Below are positions 1 to 10,836 of a stretch of DNA of 64,000 nt, one piece after another. A model generated the notes under the pieces. It was not told where the DNA came from. It ran no database searches and worked only from the letters and a program-made list of their open reading frames with translations. Origin of the DNA: Rhodobacteraceae bacterium HIMB11 (GTDB lineage: Bacteria; Pseudomonadota; Alphaproteobacteria; Rhodobacterales; Rhodobacteraceae); contig AVDB01000006.1 in NCBI GenBank assembly GCA_000472185.1, forward strand, positions 124,001 to 188,000, written 5' to 3'. Every line of letters begins with the position of its first letter. Position 1 is the first letter of the stretch. The position numbers and the translations under genes are program-made.

Positions 1-399
1 TGCAAGCGGTTGGGATTGTTGCGATGCAATGGCGCCCAATCGGCTCTTTAAGGAACGTGAATTGTAATAGGCATCCGCCTGCGCGCCATCCTCTTTTTCA
101 ACCACGCCTCGCACCCGTATCTGACGATGAAGCGCTTTTGAATGCCACACAAAGGCGGCCTTGCCCGCCTGTATAATCTCTTGTGACTTGCGACTGTTGT
201 AATTGGTATAAAACACGAAACTGTCTTCATCGATGGCCTTTAGCAGAACCATACGAACATTCGGCAACCCATCTGCGTCCACTGTCGACAGGGCAATCGC
301 ATTGGGATCATTTAACTCTCCCGCCTCTGCCTCGCCTAACCAACGACGTGCAATTTCAAATGGGTTGTCGCCTGCAAAAATACCGTTTCGTTCGCTCAT
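1..399 (-). CDS. pdxH: Pyridoxamine 5'-phosphate oxidase, N-terminal part (cut by window edge)
   Basis: FMN enzyme that oxidises pyridoxamine or pyridoxine 5'-phosphate to pyridoxal 5'-phosphate, the last step of vitamin B6 synthesis and salvage in the cytoplasm. The first 133 codons are visible, about two thirds of the usual length of roughly 200; the rest lies left of the window. The family's FMN/phosphate-binding signature is readable as RMVLLK at residues 49-54 and FYTNYNSRK at 63-71. The start is the ATG at 399-397. It is transcribed divergently from fabI, with about 107 bp between the start codons holding the promoters of both. The identification rests on these motifs and on the common pdxH/fabI neighbourhood in Rhodobacteraceae. 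Confidence 0.93.
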   Translation of the reverse strand, partial: MSERNGIFAGDNPFEIARRWLGEAEAGELNDPNAIALSTVDADGLPNVRMVLLKAIDEDSFVFYTNYNSRKSQEIIQAGKAAFVWHSKALHRQIRVRGVVEKEDGAQADAYYNSRSLKSRLGAIASQQSQPLA

Positions 400-506
400 C
401 TGCTGCCTCATGTGGTTAATTATGTGTGATCCTAACGATCAGACTTGATGGATTATGTCGGATCAACTAAACGCAAGATAACTGAATATTGGGCGGAGAC
501 GAGGCA

Positions 507-1331
507 ATGTCAAATAATCTACTTGCAGGAAAACGTGGATTAATCATGGGTTTGGCGAATGACAAATCCATCGCATGGGGAATTGCAAAGGCCTGCGCCG
601 ATGCAGGCGCAGAGATGTGTTTTTCCTATCAAGGGGAGGCGTTGAAGAAACGCGTTGCACCGCTGGCCGCACAATGTGGCAGTGATTTTTTGGTTGAATG
701 CGATGTGACGGATATGGACAGCGTTGATGCTGTTTTCGCGGAAATTGAAAAACGCTGGGGCAAAATTGACTTTTTGGTTCATGCGATTGGATTTTCGGAT
801 AAGGCGGAATTGCGCGGCCGTTACGTTGACACCTCACGCGACAATTTCAATATGACAATGGATATTTCAGTTTATTCCTTCACCGCCGTGGCGCAGCGCG
901 CAGAAAAATTGATGACGGACGGCGGTTCTATGTTGACGATGACCTATTATGGCGCGGAACAGGTGATGCCGCATTATAACGTTATGGGCGTTGCCAAAGC
1001 CGCGCTTGAAGCATCCGTTATGTATTTGGCTGAGGATTTGGGCAAACAAAACATTCGCGTCAACGCAATTTCCGCAGGTCCAATCAAAACATTGGCGGCC
1101 AGCGGCATTGGCGATTTCCGCTATATTCTGAAATGGAACGAATTAAACTCACCATTGCGCCGCACGGTGACAATTGATGATGTGGGCAAATCCGCGCTTT
1201 ATTTACTGTCTGACCTCAGTTCTGGCGTGACGGGTGAAAATCTACACGTTGATTCAGGCTATCATGTCGTTGGCATGAAGGCGGTGGACGCGCCCGATAT
1301 TGATGTAGTGACCGGAAAGAAAGACTCATGA
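507..1331 (+). CDS. fabI: Enoyl-[acyl-carrier-protein] reductase (NADH), FabI type
   Basis: Reduces the trans-2 double bond of enoyl-ACP in the last step of each fatty acid elongation cycle. The 274-residue protein has the FabI form of the SDR fold: a glycine-rich nucleotide-binding start ([13 protein letters not shown]) and the Tyr-x6-Lys catalytic pair in YNVMGVAK, rather than the Tyr-x3-Lys of ordinary SDRs. Next to it is the usual FabI segment [16 protein letters not shown] chose the ATG at 507 because a GGAG lies upstream (494-497); an in-frame TTG at 489 would only add an odd MGGDEA leader. The stop overlaps the start of the next gene (ATGA), so the two are probably translationally coupled. 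Confidence 0.95.
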   Translation: MSNNLLAGKRGLIMGLANDKSIAWGIAKACADAGAEMCFSYQGEALKKRVAPLAAQCGSDFLVECDVTDMDSVDAVFAEIEKRWGKIDFLVHAIGFSDKAELRGRYVDTSRDNFNMTMDISVYSFTAVAQRAEKLMTDGGSMLTMTYYGAEQVMPHYNVMGVAKAALEASVMYLAEDLGKQNIRVNAISAGPIKTLAASGIGDFRYILKWNELNSPLRRTVTIDDVGKSALYLLSDLSSGVTGENLHVDSGYHVVGMKAVDAPDIDVVTGKKDS

Positions 1332-1834
1332 CAGAACGCCTGCCCCACGAAAAAGGATTTCACGTAAGTTGGGATCAACTTCACCGCGACGCACGTGCGC
1401 TTGCCTGGCGTTTGGATGGCCAGGGCCCGGATGAAGGCGGTGCATGGCGCGCTGTTGTTGCGATCACCCGCGGTGGCATGGCGCCTGCAATGATCATTGC
1501 GCGTGAATTGGATATTCGTTTGGTCGACACGATCAGCGTTAAATCCTATAACCACCAAACACAAAGCGAACCGCGCATCATCAAAATGCCTGACCAAGAA
1601 TTGGTCGGCGATGGTGAGGGTGTTTTGATCATCGATGATTTGGTGGATACAGGCAAAACATTAGAAGTTGTTCGCAAGGTGTTGCCCAAAGCACATGTTG
1701 CAACCGTCTACGCAAAACCAATGGGGCGTGATCAGGTGAATTCCTTTGTGACTGAAGTCAGCCAAGATACTTGGATTTTCTTCCCATGGGATTTGGCATT
1801 GCAATATGTCGAACCCTACCGCGGCAGAGATTAA
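1328..1834 (+). CDS. gpt: Xanthine phosphoribosyltransferase
   Basis: Purine salvage enzyme that joins xanthine (and guanine) to PRPP. The 168-residue protein has the type I phosphoribosyltransferase fold: the PRPP-binding loop reads [13 protein letters not shown] near residues 98-110, and the C-terminal [16 protein letters not shown] matches bacterial Gpt proteins. It overlaps fabI by 4 bp and the following aminotransferase by 29 bp, so the three genes look like one transcription unit. Specificity for xanthine over hypoxanthine is taken from family resemblance, not from a residue I can single out. Confidence 0.9.
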   Translation: MTERLPHEKGFHVSWDQLHRDARALAWRLDGQGPDEGGAWRAVVAITRGGMAPAMIIARELDIRLVDTISVKSYNHQTQSEPRIIKMPDQELVGDGEGVLIIDDLVDTGKTLEVVRKVLPKAHVATVYAKPMGRDQVNSFVTEVSQDTWIFFPWDLALQYVEPYRGRD

Positions 1835-3041
1835 CCCTTTGCCATCCAAGGGGCGCACATCAAACCTAATCGCGCCGCCGATCAAAGCGGCGCGTAAATG
1901 GTTGGATGGCATGGAATTTCCTGTGGACCGCCCCCTGATTGATGTCAGTCAAGCGGCCCCAACCGCCCCACCCCCCATCGAAATGCGTCAGGCCATGGCC
2001 GATCATGTCCTGAGTGAGGGAGACGCACATTTGTATGGCCCCATTTTGGGCAATATGGATTTACGCGCGTCGCTGGCGGATAAATGGTCACGCACCTACG
2101 CAACCGAATTTTCCTCTGAAACCATTGCAATCACATCGGGGTGTAATCAGGCGTTTTGCGCCGTGATTGCCAGCTTGTGTCAGGCGGGGGATGATGTGAT
2201 CCTAACAGCGCCATGGTACTTTAATCATGACATGTGGCTGACGTTGTCGCACGTGAACACCCGTGCGCTTTATTGTGATGAGACGTTGATCCCTGATCCG
2301 CAGGATGCGGAAAAATTGATAACGGACAAAACCCGCGCGATCTGTTTGGTCACGCCAAACAATCCTGCAGGCGTTGAGTATTCAGATGATTTATTACATG
2401 ATTTCTTATCTTTAGCGCAAAAAAATAATGTAAAACTGATCCTTGACGAAACCTATTTGGATTTTCGCACCATTGATGATGTGCACACACTTTGGTCCCA
2501 CCCTGCTGCACAGGATTATTTGATTGTCCTTTATTCTTTTTCCAAGGCCTATCGATTAACGGGGCATCGCGTGGGCGCGGTTATCGCATCCCCCCACCAA
2601 ATTACCGAAATTGAAAAATTTTTGGATACGGTCACAATCTGCCCCGCGCAAACGGGTCAATTCGCGGCGCAGTGGGGATTAGAGCATTTGGATGATTGGG
2701 TAGAACAGGAACGCCAACAGACCATTCAGAAACTGACACAGTTTCGGCAGGCCTTTGATCGGCTTCTGCCCTATGGGTGGAAATTGCCGGGTTCAGGGGC
2801 CTATTTTGCCTATGTTGAACACCCTTTTAACATGTCCTCAATCGCGGCGGCGCAAGCATTATTGCAACAGGGGCATGTGTTGGCCCTGCCCGGTGCGTTT
2901 TTTAGTCCCGATGAAACCCGCCTTGGACACACTCATTTGCGTGTCGCATTTGCCAATATTGACGGGGAAACCATCGAAACTTTTGTTGATCGTCTGATTG
3001 ATGTCAGCATTCGCCTTGCCCCTGCCGAAAACCCTGCTTAA
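1806..3041 (+). CDS. PLP-dependent aminotransferase, class I/II
   Basis: Fold-type I aminotransferase of 411 residues. The PLP-binding lysine sits in [14 protein letters not shown], the phosphate-contacting SGCNQAF and the TPNNPAG motif (Asn and Pro at the cofactor) are present, and [10 protein letters not shown] carries the Asp/Tyr pair that touches the pyridine ring. The substrate cannot be read from the sequence; family relatives act on aspartate, aromatic amino acids or similar. The gene starts inside the 3' end of gpt (ATG at 1806), so it is probably co-translated with it. There is no functional link to gpt that I can name. Confidence 0.88.
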   Translation: MSNPTAAEINPLPSKGRTSNLIAPPIKAARKWLDGMEFPVDRPLIDVSQAAPTAPPPIEMRQAMADHVLSEGDAHLYGPILGNMDLRASLADKWSRTYATEFSSETIAITSGCNQAFCAVIASLCQAGDDVILTAPWYFNHDMWLTLSHVNTRALYCDETLIPDPQDAEKLITDKTRAICLVTPNNPAGVEYSDDLLHDFLSLAQKNNVKLILDETYLDFRTIDDVHTLWSHPAAQDYLIVLYSFSKAYRLTGHRVGAVIASPHQITEIEKFLDTVTICPAQTGQFAAQWGLEHLDDWVEQERQQTIQKLTQFRQAFDRLLPYGWKLPGSGAYFAYVEHPFNMSSIAAAQALLQQGHVLALPGAFFSPDETRLGHTHLRVAFANIDGETIETFVDRLIDVSIRLAPAENPA

Positions 3042-3092
3042 GAATACGGGAAAAATAGAAACACCTTTGCGGATCGCTACACGGGGGACAAC

Positions 3093-4922
3093 ATGTCGGA
3101 GAAAAAGACCGGACTGCCGAAATTCCTAACATGGATCATGATGGGCTTTGTCATGGTGGGCCTGCTGGGATTTGGCGCAGTCAGTTTTAATGGGTCAATC
3201 CAATCTGTTGGTTCGGTGGGCGATACGGAAATTCCAGTGGATGATTATGCCCGCGGATTGCAAAACGAACTTCGCGCAAGCGAGGCGCAGTTTGGTCGCG
3301 TCCTTTCGTTTAGCGAAGCACAAGCCGTTGGCATTCCTGATCGTGTTCTATCCCGCCTGGTGCAGGAAAAGGCGCTTGAGAATGAGGCGGCGGCGATTTC
3401 CCTATCCGTTGGGGATGATGCTGTGCGCAACCAAATCATGGAAATCAACGCCTTTCGCGGCCTAGACGGTCAATTTGACCGTCAGAACTATCAACTATCA
3501 CTTGAAGGCGCAGGTTATACTGAGGCCGAGTTTGAGGCCGCCATTCGCGCAGAAAGCGCGCGCACATTGTTGCAGGGCGCGGTATTGGCCGGCAACACAA
3601 TGGATGACGTTGCAACCGAAACGGTTTTGGCGTTCCTGATGGAAACACGTGATTTCACAATTGCGCGGTTGAGCGAAGAGAACCTGACAACACCCGTTGC
3701 AGATCCCACTGACGATGTGCTGAACGCGTATTACACTGACAATATCGCCAATTACACACAGCCAGAGCGTAAGGATATCACATACGCCGTGCTGAGCCCC
3801 GATATGTTGATCGATCAAATTCAGGTGGATCAGGCCGCGTTACAGGCAGAATATGACAATCGCATCGATCAATACCAACAACCAGAGCGTCGCTTGGTGG
3901 AACGTTTGGTGTTTATTGATCAGGCGGGCGCGACAGATGCATTGTCACAAATCACAACAGGCGCAAAAACGTTTGAGGATTTGGTTCAGGCACGTGGTTT
4001 GACATTGGATGACGTTGATTTGGGGGATGTGGCGCGGGATGCATTGGACGCCGCGGCGGACGCGGTTTTCACAGCATCTGTTGGCGATATCGTTGGTCCA
4101 TTTGACAGTGACCTTGGCCCTGCGCTATTCCGTGTCAATGGCATTTTGGATGCGCAAACTGTGACTCTGGAGGATGCGCGCAGCGAATTAGAGGACGAAT
4201 TGGCCCTTGATCTGGCGCGTCGTCAGATTGACGCAATGATCGGTCAGGTCGATGATACATTGGCCGCAGGCGCAACATTAGAAGAGCTTGAGGCGGATTA
4301 TGGTCTGCGTTTGGGCCGCGTTGAATATCATGCAAACACATTGGATGAGATCACCGCATATCCCAGCTTCCGTCAGGCAGCCGAGGCCGTGACAGAGCGC
4401 GATTTCCCAACCCTGAAAATGTTAGAGGATGGTGGCATTTTCGCCCTTCGTCTAAACGAAATCGTCGCTCCTGCCCCGATCCCGTTCGACGAAGCTCGTG
4501 AAACGGTGCTAAGCGATTGGCGTGCCGATGAAATAGCAGCGGCGCTTACATCCTTTGGGAATGATGTGGCCACAGGTGCAGTGCAGCTTGATTTGGCAAC
4601 CGAGGAATTTACAGGCCTGCGCCGTGATGAATTCGGAAGCAGTGCAACACCTGCCATCTTGGCCAAAGCCTTTGAATTAGAGGTTGGTCAAGCAGCGGCG
4701 ATTACAGATGGGTCAGAGGTTGTTGTCGTCACGCTGAACGCAGTTAACGCAGGCGATGTCACATCCGAGGACGCGGCCACAATCCGCAACGCGCTTTCAT
4801 CGCAATTCAACGCAACCCTTTCCAACGACATGTATGCCGCGTTTGCCCGTCAAATTCAGGCGCGCGCGGGTATTTCATTGGATCAACAGGCGTTGAACGC
4901 GGTTCACGCGAATTTCCAATAG
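3093..4922 (+). CDS. PpiD/SurA-type peptidyl-prolyl isomerase, membrane-anchored chaperone
   Basis: Periplasmic folding factor of 609 residues, anchored by a single N-terminal membrane helix (about residues 10-32, FLTWIMMGFVMVGLLGFGA). A SurA_N-like helical domain follows (from about 35 to 200), then a parvulin-like region and a long C-terminal domain, as in PpiD. The start is supported by a GGGGGA ribosome-binding site directly upstream of the ATG at 3093. It precedes trpE with an 8-bp gap, an arrangement that is common in Rhodobacteraceae. I could not confirm that the parvulin active-site residues are intact, so it may act mainly as a chaperone. Confidence 0.85.
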   Translation: MSEKKTGLPKFLTWIMMGFVMVGLLGFGAVSFNGSIQSVGSVGDTEIPVDDYARGLQNELRASEAQFGRVLSFSEAQAVGIPDRVLSRLVQEKALENEAAAISLSVGDDAVRNQIMEINAFRGLDGQFDRQNYQLSLEGAGYTEAEFEAAIRAESARTLLQGAVLAGNTMDDVATETVLAFLMETRDFTIARLSEENLTTPVADPTDDVLNAYYTDNIANYTQPERKDITYAVLSPDMLIDQIQVDQAALQAEYDNRIDQYQQPERRLVERLVFIDQAGATDALSQITTGAKTFEDLVQARGLTLDDVDLGDVARDALDAAADAVFTASVGDIVGPFDSDLGPALFRVNGILDAQTVTLEDARSELEDELALDLARRQIDAMIGQVDDTLAAGATLEELEADYGLRLGRVEYHANTLDEITAYPSFRQAAEAVTERDFPTLKMLEDGGIFALRLNEIVAPAPIPFDEARETVLSDWRADEIAAALTSFGNDVATGAVQLDLATEEFTGLRRDEFGSSATPAILAKAFELEVGQAAAITDGSEVVVVTLNAVNAGDVTSEDAATIRNALSSQFNATLSNDMYAAFARQIQARAGISLDQQALNAVHANFQ

Positions 4923-4930
4923 GATAAACC

Positions 4931-6442
4931 ATGGCAATCACACCAGAGTTTGACGCATTTGCACAAGGTTATGCAAAGGGCGAAAATCAGGTTATTTACA
5001 CGCGACTGGCCGCGGATTTGGATACGCCTGTTTCGCTTATGCTGAAGCTGGGACGCGCGCAAAAAGACAGCTTTATGTTGGAATCTGTCACAGGGGGCGA
5101 GGTGCGCGGCCGCTATTCCATCGTTGGCATCAAACCTGATCTGATTTGGAAATGCGTTGGGACATCATCGTCAATCAATCGCAGCGCGCGCTATGACGAA
5201 GATGCCTTTGTTGCGCAAAGTGGAAAACCACTTGATGAATTTCGCGCGCTTTTGGCCGAGAGCCATATCGAGTTACCTGCCGAGCTGCCGCAATCCGCAG
5301 CGGGCCTGTTTGGATATTTGGGCTACGATATGGTGCGCCATATCGAACATCTGCCCAACATCAATCCCGATCCTATTGGTGTGCCGGACGCGCTATTTTT
5401 GCGCCCCTCGGTCGTGGCCGTGTTGGATGGTGCAAAGGGTGAGGTGATTTTGGTCTCGCCCGTTTGGCATTCCGATGATGTGTCTGAACGCGCGGCCTAT
5501 GCGCAGGCGGCAGAACGGATTGGGGACGCGATGCGGGATCTCGAACGTCCTGTCAGCGAAGCGCGCGATTTGGGTCAGGCGGATGAGGTTGCACCACCCC
5601 AGTCCAACTTTACCAAAGAGGGCTATATGCAGGCCGTGGAAAAGGCCAAGGATTACATCCGCGCAGGTGATATTTTTCAGGTGGTGCCTGCCCAGCGTTG
5701 GACACAGGATTTTCCCCTGCCGCCTTTCGCACTTTATCGCAGTTTGCGCCGCACAAACCCATCGCCGTTTATGTTCTTTTTCAATTTCGGTGGGTTCCAG
5801 GTAATCGGGGCCAGCCCCGAAATCCTTGTGCGTGTGTTTGGGAATGAAGTCACCATTCGCCCCATCGCGGGCACCCGTCCCCGTGGCAAAACCCCAGAAG
5901 AGGATTTGGCACTAGAACAGGACCTATTGGCCGACAAAAAAGAATTGGCCGAACACCTGATGTTATTGGATTTGGGGCGCAATGATGTGGGCCGCGTTGC
6001 GAAAATCGGCACCGTACGTCCGACAGAAGAATTCATTGTCGAGCGCTACAGTCACGTTATGCACATCGTCTCAAACGTTGTGGGTGAACTGGACCCAGAC
6101 CAAGATGCGCTCTCTGCGTTTTTTGCGGGCATGCCCGCGGGCACCGTTTCAGGCGCGCCCAAGGTGCGTGCAATGGAAATCATCGACGAACTAGAACCCG
6201 AAAAACGCGGTGTTTACGGCGGTGGTTTGGGATATTTCAGTGCGGCGGGGGATATGGATATGTGTATCGCCCTGCGCACAGCGATTGTGAAGGACGAAAA
6301 GCTTTATATTCAGGCAGGCGGCGGCGTTGTTTATGACAGTGATCCAGAGGCGGAATATATGGAAACGGTTCATAAATCGAACGCCATTCGACGCGCTGCC
6401 GCAGATGCGGCGATGTTTGTCAAAAACTCAGGTGGCAACTGA
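4931..6442 (+). CDS. trpE: Anthranilate synthase component I
   Basis: Converts chorismate to anthranilate with ammonia delivered by TrpG; first committed step of tryptophan synthesis. The 503-residue protein has the full anthranilate synthase I N-terminal domain followed by the chorismate-binding domain, with its signatures PIAGTRPRGKTPEED, LLDLGRNDVGRV, ERYSHVMHI and GTVSGAPKVRAMEI. The N-terminal tryptophan-feedback region is present (ESVTGGEVRGRYSIVG). Unlike in E. coli, the trp genes are split: trpE is separated from trpGDC by a gene on the opposite strand, which is typical of this bacterial family. No attenuator-like leader peptide was visible. Confidence 0.96.
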   Translation: MAITPEFDAFAQGYAKGENQVIYTRLAADLDTPVSLMLKLGRAQKDSFMLESVTGGEVRGRYSIVGIKPDLIWKCVGTSSSINRSARYDEDAFVAQSGKPLDEFRALLAESHIELPAELPQSAAGLFGYLGYDMVRHIEHLPNINPDPIGVPDALFLRPSVVAVLDGAKGEVILVSPVWHSDDVSERAAYAQAAERIGDAMRDLERPVSEARDLGQADEVAPPQSNFTKEGYMQAVEKAKDYIRAGDIFQVVPAQRWTQDFPLPPFALYRSLRRTNPSPFMFFFNFGGFQVIGASPEILVRVFGNEVTIRPIAGTRPRGKTPEEDLALEQDLLADKKELAEHLMLLDLGRNDVGRVAKIGTVRPTEEFIVERYSHVMHIVSNVVGELDPDQDALSAFFAGMPAGTVSGAPKVRAMEIIDELEPEKRGVYGGGLGYFSAAGDMDMCIALRTAIVKDEKLYIQAGGGVVYDSDPEAEYMETVHKSNAIRRAAADAAMFVKNSGGN

Positions 6443-6477
6443 TTTAAATGTCGCGTCTCCAGAGGCGAGCGTTAATT

Positions 6478-7815
6478 TTATAGTCCCGCTTTCATCAACT
6501 GCGATACGGGTATGACGGCCGTTTTTTGCGCCCGATCTTGCAGGGCCCAGATTAGGATCGCACTTATCGTTTCGGGGCGCAAACGCGCTAGGACAACAAT
6601 CGGATCTGACGGGCTATTGGCCGCGCGGAATGCAGCCCCATCTAAAAAGCGACGAATTGTGCGTTCATTTTGATCCGCACCATCCAAATCGCGATAGATG
6701 GTCGCCACCGGCGTGCCCGCTTTGCGCGCCTCTTTCGCCAGCGTGTTCAATCCCTTTTCATAAACCACCAAACCATGGCCTGTGCGGTTTAAAACCTCAG
6801 GCACATGTAACATGACATCACGGCTTTGTTGCAATGAGCCCGCCTGACGTTCAATCACACCGATTGTTTGGGGTAGCAAATCAACCAAGGCAGTCAAGGC
6901 GACATCAACATCCTGAACAGCAGCCTCGGTCGGTAGATCGGCCAAAATAACCCCCTCTTGTTCCAATTCGCGCAACGATAGCAACAGCCCATCTGCCGAT
7001 GGGTTTACAGGATCGACGGCAAAGGTCACTGGGATTGGCAGCGCCTGAACCAAGTTTGGATCAATCGCGTTTAACTGATCGGTCAATAAAACGATCGAAA
7101 GCTTTGGCTTGCCTTCATCACTCACCCCATCACGGGCATAAAGATCAATCGCCTTGGCATAGGGTTCCTTGGTTTCAATCGCCTCAACCGTCACTTGTTC
7201 CAGAGCAGTTTCATCGGCTTGATCCGTGGGTACGGTTGCGTTTGTCGTGTCTTCGCTTGGGGCTGTTTGGTCCCCACGGCGTAACGCTGGTGCGGTTGGA
7301 TCAATTGGGACCACGATTTGCCCTGATCCAAAACTGGGGGCCAATGTTGCGCCCGCATCCCCGCGTTCGATCTTGGGCTGTGTAGGTGCTGCACTTTGTG
7401 CTTCGGTTTGTGGGCGGGACGGAAGCGCGCTGGTGATTGTGGGTAGGCGCGGACGCTCTGGCGCCGCAGGTGCGGCCAAACCTGTTTCGGGTGATGTTGG
7501 TGCAGTTGTATCAACCAACCCCGTTTCGGGAACCAATGGCGCATCGGTCACACCCGCCGCATCGTTCAGGGATGTTTCAACACTGGGCGCTGTTACCTCG
7601 GGCACGGGCGCTGTGGTTGTTTGTTCAATAGGTTTTGGGCGTTGAACGGCAGTATCTTCACGTTTTAAGGTGAATTCAGATCCTGCGGGAACCTCAACCT
7701 CGGTCCGTTCTGGGATTGGTGCGGATGTGTTTCCCAAATACAGCGAAACACACACCAATGCGAACCCGCCGACAATAAGCCCCCGAATAAAACCGCCTAA
7801 AAAACCAAGTCCCAC
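6478..7815 (-). CDS. Divergent polysaccharide deacetylase family protein
   Basis: A 445-residue protein with an N-terminal membrane anchor (about residues 5-27), then a long low-complexity Pro/Thr/Glu-rich linker (about 35-225), then a C-terminal domain from about 230 (KLSIVLLTDQLNA) to the end that resembles the divergent polysaccharide deacetylase family (YibQ type). Relatives are periplasmic and of uncertain activity; the family has lost most of the usual deacetylase metal ligands. The start is a GTG at 7815-7813 with GGAG eight bases upstream. It lies between trpE and trpG on the opposite strand, a placement seen in other Rhodobacteraceae. The linker suggests the domain reaches away from the inner membrane. 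Confidence 0.78.
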   Translation of the reverse strand: MGLGFLGGFIRGLIVGGFALVCVSLYLGNTSAPIPERTEVEVPAGSEFTLKREDTAVQRPKPIEQTTTAPVPEVTAPSVETSLNDAAGVTDAPLVPETGLVDTTAPTSPETGLAAPAAPERPRLPTITSALPSRPQTEAQSAAPTQPKIERGDAGATLAPSFGSGQIVVPIDPTAPALRRGDQTAPSEDTTNATVPTDQADETALEQVTVEAIETKEPYAKAIDLYARDGVSDEGKPKLSIVLLTDQLNAIDPNLVQALPIPVTFAVDPVNPSADGLLLSLRELEQEGVILADLPTEAAVQDVDVALTALVDLLPQTIGVIERQAGSLQQSRDVMLHVPEVLNRTGHGLVVYEKGLNTLAKEARKAGTPVATIYRDLDGADQNERTIRRFLDGAAFRAANSPSDPIVVLARLRPETISAILIWALQDRAQKTAVIPVSQLMKAGL

Positions 7816-7956
7816 GTTGTTAACTCCATGGATATTCTAATTCACCGCTCTTTCTTTCCCTTCGCCTCTTGACGATGGGTTCGATCCCTGAACATGTATA
7901 GCGCGACCCATGCGATCTGGGCTAGCCCAGAATGCGAAGTTTAGGAAAAAGTTTTG

Positions 7957-8538
7957 ATGCTGCTGCTTATCGATAACTATGACAGCTTTACATACAACCT
8001 TGTCCATTATTTGGGCGAGTTGGGAACAGAAATTGTGGTGCGCCGCAACGATGCAATTGACGTCCAAGAGGCGATGGCCATGAACCCTGCGGGCATCCTA
8101 TTGTCACCCGGGCCTTGTGACCCGGATCAGGCAGGAATTTGTTTGGCGCTGACACAGGCGGCGGCAGAAACGAAAACCCCGTTGATGGGTGTGTGTTTGG
8201 GACATCAAACGATCGGTCAGGCCTTTGGTGGAACTGTCGTGCGCTGTCATGAAATTGTGCACGGAAAAATGGGCACGATGCATCATAATGATCGAGGAGT
8301 GTTCAAAGGTCTTCCAACACCGTTTGAGGCGACACGCTATCATTCATTGATTGTCGAGCGCGAAACATTACCTGATTGCCTGAATGTGACAGCATGGTTG
8401 GAGGATGGAACAATCATGGGATTAGAACACCGTGATCTGCCAATCCAAGGGGTTCAGTTTCATCCAGAATCCATCCGATCAGAGCATGGTCATGCCCTGC
8501 TGCAAAACTTTGTAAATATGATGAAGGTGCCCGCATGA
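7957..8538 (+). CDS. trpG: Anthranilate synthase component II (glutamine amidotransferase)
   Basis: Class I glutamine amidotransferase subunit that supplies ammonia to TrpE. The 193-residue protein has the oxyanion strand ([13 protein letters not shown]), the nucleophilic Cys in [15 protein letters not shown] and the His-Glu pair in GVQFHPESI. It could equally be the amidotransferase of aminodeoxychorismate synthase, since one subunit often serves both. I prefer the ATG at 7957 (AGGA about ten bases upstream) over an in-frame TTG one codon earlier. The stop overlaps trpD by 4 bp, and the trpG-D-C-moaC-moeA genes are all overlapping or abutting. Confidence 0.95.
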   Translation: MLLLIDNYDSFTYNLVHYLGELGTEIVVRRNDAIDVQEAMAMNPAGILLSPGPCDPDQAGICLALTQAAAETKTPLMGVCLGHQTIGQAFGGTVVRCHEIVHGKMGTMHHNDRGVFKGLPTPFEATRYHSLIVERETLPDCLNVTAWLEDGTIMGLEHRDLPIQGVQFHPESIRSEHGHALLQNFVNMMKVPA

Positions 8539-9554
8539 GCGATTTGATGAAGCCATTAATTTACGCGGCCTCCGAAGGACCGCTAAGCCGTACCCAAGCG
8601 GAGCAAGCGTTTGAATTGTTGTTCAACGGTGAGGCCACATTGTCACAAATGGGCGGGTTGTTGATGGCGATGCGCGCACGTGGTGAATCCGTTGCAGAAT
8701 ATGCGGCGGCCGCTGCGGTGATGCGCGCCAAATGTATCGCTGTGTCCGCACCAGAGGATGCCATGGATATCGTTGGAACGGGTGGTGACGGTGTTGGCAC
8801 GCTAAACATTTCAACCGCAACCGCCTTAGTCGTGGCGGGTGCGGGTGTTCCTGTGGCCAAACACGGAAACCGCAACCTAAGTTCCAAATCCGGTGCGGCA
8901 GATGCGCTTGGGCAAATGGGTGTGAACGTTATGGTCGGGGCCGATGTTGTCGAACGCGCCATTGCCGAGGCGGGAATTGGTTTCATGATGGCACCAATGC
9001 ATCACCCCGCCGTCAAATACGTGATGCCTGTGCGTCAGGAATTGGGATGCAAAACAATTTTCAACATCCTTGGGCCGCTGACAAACCCCGCGGGTGTGAA
9101 ACGGCAACTGACAGGTGCCTTTGCCCCTGATTTGATTTTCCCGATGGCTGAAACACTGCGAGAATTGGGATCAGAAAAGGCCTGGTTGGTGCATGGTTCA
9201 GACGGCACAGATGAAATCACCATCACAGGCACAACCGAAGTTGCCGTTTTGGAAAACGATGAAATTAAAGGGCGTCAAATCCACCCAGAGGATGCAGGCC
9301 TACCCGTGCATCCCCTAAGCGCGATCATGGGCGGCACGCCCGAAGAAAACGCCGTTGCGCTGCGTGCTTTGATGGAGGGTGAAGCATCAGCCTATCGTGA
9401 TGCGGTGCTGTTTAACGCGGCGGCAGCCTTGGTTGTTGCGGATAAGGCCAGTGACCTGAAGGCTGGCGCTGAATTGGCGCGTGACGCCATTGACAGTGGA
9501 CGCGCAATGAGCGCAATTAAAACACTTGCCAACATCACATCGGAGGCCGCATGA
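8535..9554 (+). CDS. trpD: Anthranilate phosphoribosyltransferase
   Basis: Transfers the phosphoribosyl group of PRPP to anthranilate, the second step of tryptophan synthesis. The 339-residue length is normal. The PRPP-binding glycine-rich motif [14 protein letters not shown] and the [18 protein letters not shown] segment are complete. The downstream [30 protein letters not shown] block is the usual anthranilate-site region. It overlaps trpG and trpC by 4 bp each (ATGA), so the three are tightly coupled. Confidence 0.96.
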   Translation: MSDLMKPLIYAASEGPLSRTQAEQAFELLFNGEATLSQMGGLLMAMRARGESVAEYAAAAAVMRAKCIAVSAPEDAMDIVGTGGDGVGTLNISTATALVVAGAGVPVAKHGNRNLSSKSGAADALGQMGVNVMVGADVVERAIAEAGIGFMMAPMHHPAVKYVMPVRQELGCKTIFNILGPLTNPAGVKRQLTGAFAPDLIFPMAETLRELGSEKAWLVHGSDGTDEITITGTTEVAVLENDEIKGRQIHPEDAGLPVHPLSAIMGGTPEENAVALRALMEGEASAYRDAVLFNAAAALVVADKASDLKAGAELARDAIDSGRAMSAIKTLANITSEAA

Positions 9555-10360
9555 GCGAGACAGTCTTAGACCGCATTAAGGCCTATAAATTAGAAGAAGT
9601 TGCAGCTGATAAGACATCAAAACCCTATTCTGCTGTTGAGGAAGAGGCCAAAGCCGCGGGCCCAACACGCGGGTTTGCAAAATCCCTGATTGCGGCGACA
9701 AAAACGGGGTACGGCCTGATCGCAGAGGTTAAAAAGGCCTCTCCTTCCAAGGGTTTAATCCGCGCAGATTTTGAACCCGCGACCCTGGCCAAAGCCTATG
9801 AAGCAGGTGGGGCAACCTGTTTATCCGTGCTAACCGATACGCCCAGTTTTCAGGGCGCAAAAGAGTATTTAACCGCCGCCCGCGGGGCGACCGCCCTGCC
9901 CGCGCTGCGCAAGGATTTTATGTATGACACCTATCAAGTGGCCGAGGCGCGCGCCTTGGGCGGAGATTGTATCCTGATCATTATGGCATCGGTTAGTGAT
10001 GCGCAGGCCCAAGAATTAGAAGACGCCGCCTTTTCATGGGATATGGATGTCCTGATCGAGGTGCATGACGCCGATGAAGTAGAACGCGCACTTGAGTTGA
10101 AATCGCCTCTATTGGGGATCAATAACCGCAATTTGAAAACCTTTGAAACAACCTTGGACACAACGCGGGAACTGTCACGTATGGTGCCTGCGGATCGCGT
10201 GTTGGTCAGCGAAAGTGGTTTGAACACGCCTGCGGATTTGGCCGATATGGCGCAGTACGGCGCACGCACGTTCCTGATCGGTGAAAGCCTGATGCGTCAA
10301 CAGGATGTAAAAAACGCAACGCGCACAATCCTTGCAAATCCTTTGATGGGGGCGATGTGA
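9551..10360 (+). CDS. trpC: Indole-3-glycerol phosphate synthase
   Basis: Closes the ring of carboxyphenylamino-deoxyribulose phosphate to give indole-3-glycerol phosphate. The 269-residue TIM barrel carries the expected motifs: [18 protein letters not shown] (catalytic Lys and substrate phosphate site), [48 protein letters not shown] and [11 protein letters not shown]. It is the monofunctional form with no fused TrpF. Its stop overlaps the moaC start by one base (TGATG). Confidence 0.96.
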   Translation: MSETVLDRIKAYKLEEVAADKTSKPYSAVEEEAKAAGPTRGFAKSLIAATKTGYGLIAEVKKASPSKGLIRADFEPATLAKAYEAGGATCLSVLTDTPSFQGAKEYLTAARGATALPALRKDFMYDTYQVAEARALGGDCILIIMASVSDAQAQELEDAAFSWDMDVLIEVHDADEVERALELKSPLLGINNRNLKTFETTLDTTRELSRMVPADRVLVSESGLNTPADLADMAQYGARTFLIGESLMRQQDVKNATRTILANPLMGAM

Positions 10361-10836
10361 TGTCCGATCTGACGCATTTCAACGCCAAAGGCGAAGCGCA
10401 TATGGTGGATGTTTCGGACAAGGCGCATACGGACCGCATCGCAACCGCGCGTGGGCATGTCAAAATGCAACAGGCAACCTATGATATGATCGCAGAGGGG
10501 CGCGCGAAAAAGGGGGATGTCCTGTCCGTGGCCCGTTTGGCGGGAATAATGGGGGCGAAAAAAACACCCGATTTGATCCCGCTGTGTCATCCATTGGCGA
10601 TTACAAAGGTGACTATTGATCTAACGCTGAACCCCGATTTGCCGGGTGTTGATATTGAGGCCAGCGTTAAAACCACGGGCCAAACAGGGGTCGAGATGGA
10701 AGCATTAACCGCGGCCAGTATCGCGGGCCTAACAGTTTACGATATGATCAAGGCCGTTGATAAAACCATGGAAATTGGTGCAATTCGCGTTGTGTTAAAG
10801 GATGGCGGTAAATCAGGCCGCTATTCTGCAGAATGA
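10360..10836 (+). CDS. moaC: Cyclic pyranopterin monophosphate synthase
   Basis: Second enzyme of molybdenum cofactor synthesis; converts the MoaA product to cyclic pyranopterin monophosphate. The 158-residue protein shows the whole family pattern: MVDVSDK near the N-terminus, [30 protein letters not shown] and [15 protein letters not shown] chose the ATG at 10360; an in-frame GTG one codon earlier overlaps the end of trpC. It is followed by moeA with a 4-bp overlap, so tryptophan and molybdopterin genes share an operon here. Confidence 0.95.
   Translation: MSDLTHFNAKGEAHMVDVSDKAHTDRIATARGHVKMQQATYDMIAEGRAKKGDVLSVARLAGIMGAKKTPDLIPLCHPLAITKVTIDLTLNPDLPGVDIEASVKTTGQTGVEMEALTAASIAGLTVYDMIKAVDKTMEIGAIRVVLKDGGKSGRYSAE

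Noticed and set aside
7226-7645. Plus-strand reading frames inside the polysaccharide deacetylase gene
   Set aside because: They mirror the Pro/Thr/Glu-rich linker of the minus-strand gene; no ribosome-binding site or family resemblance.
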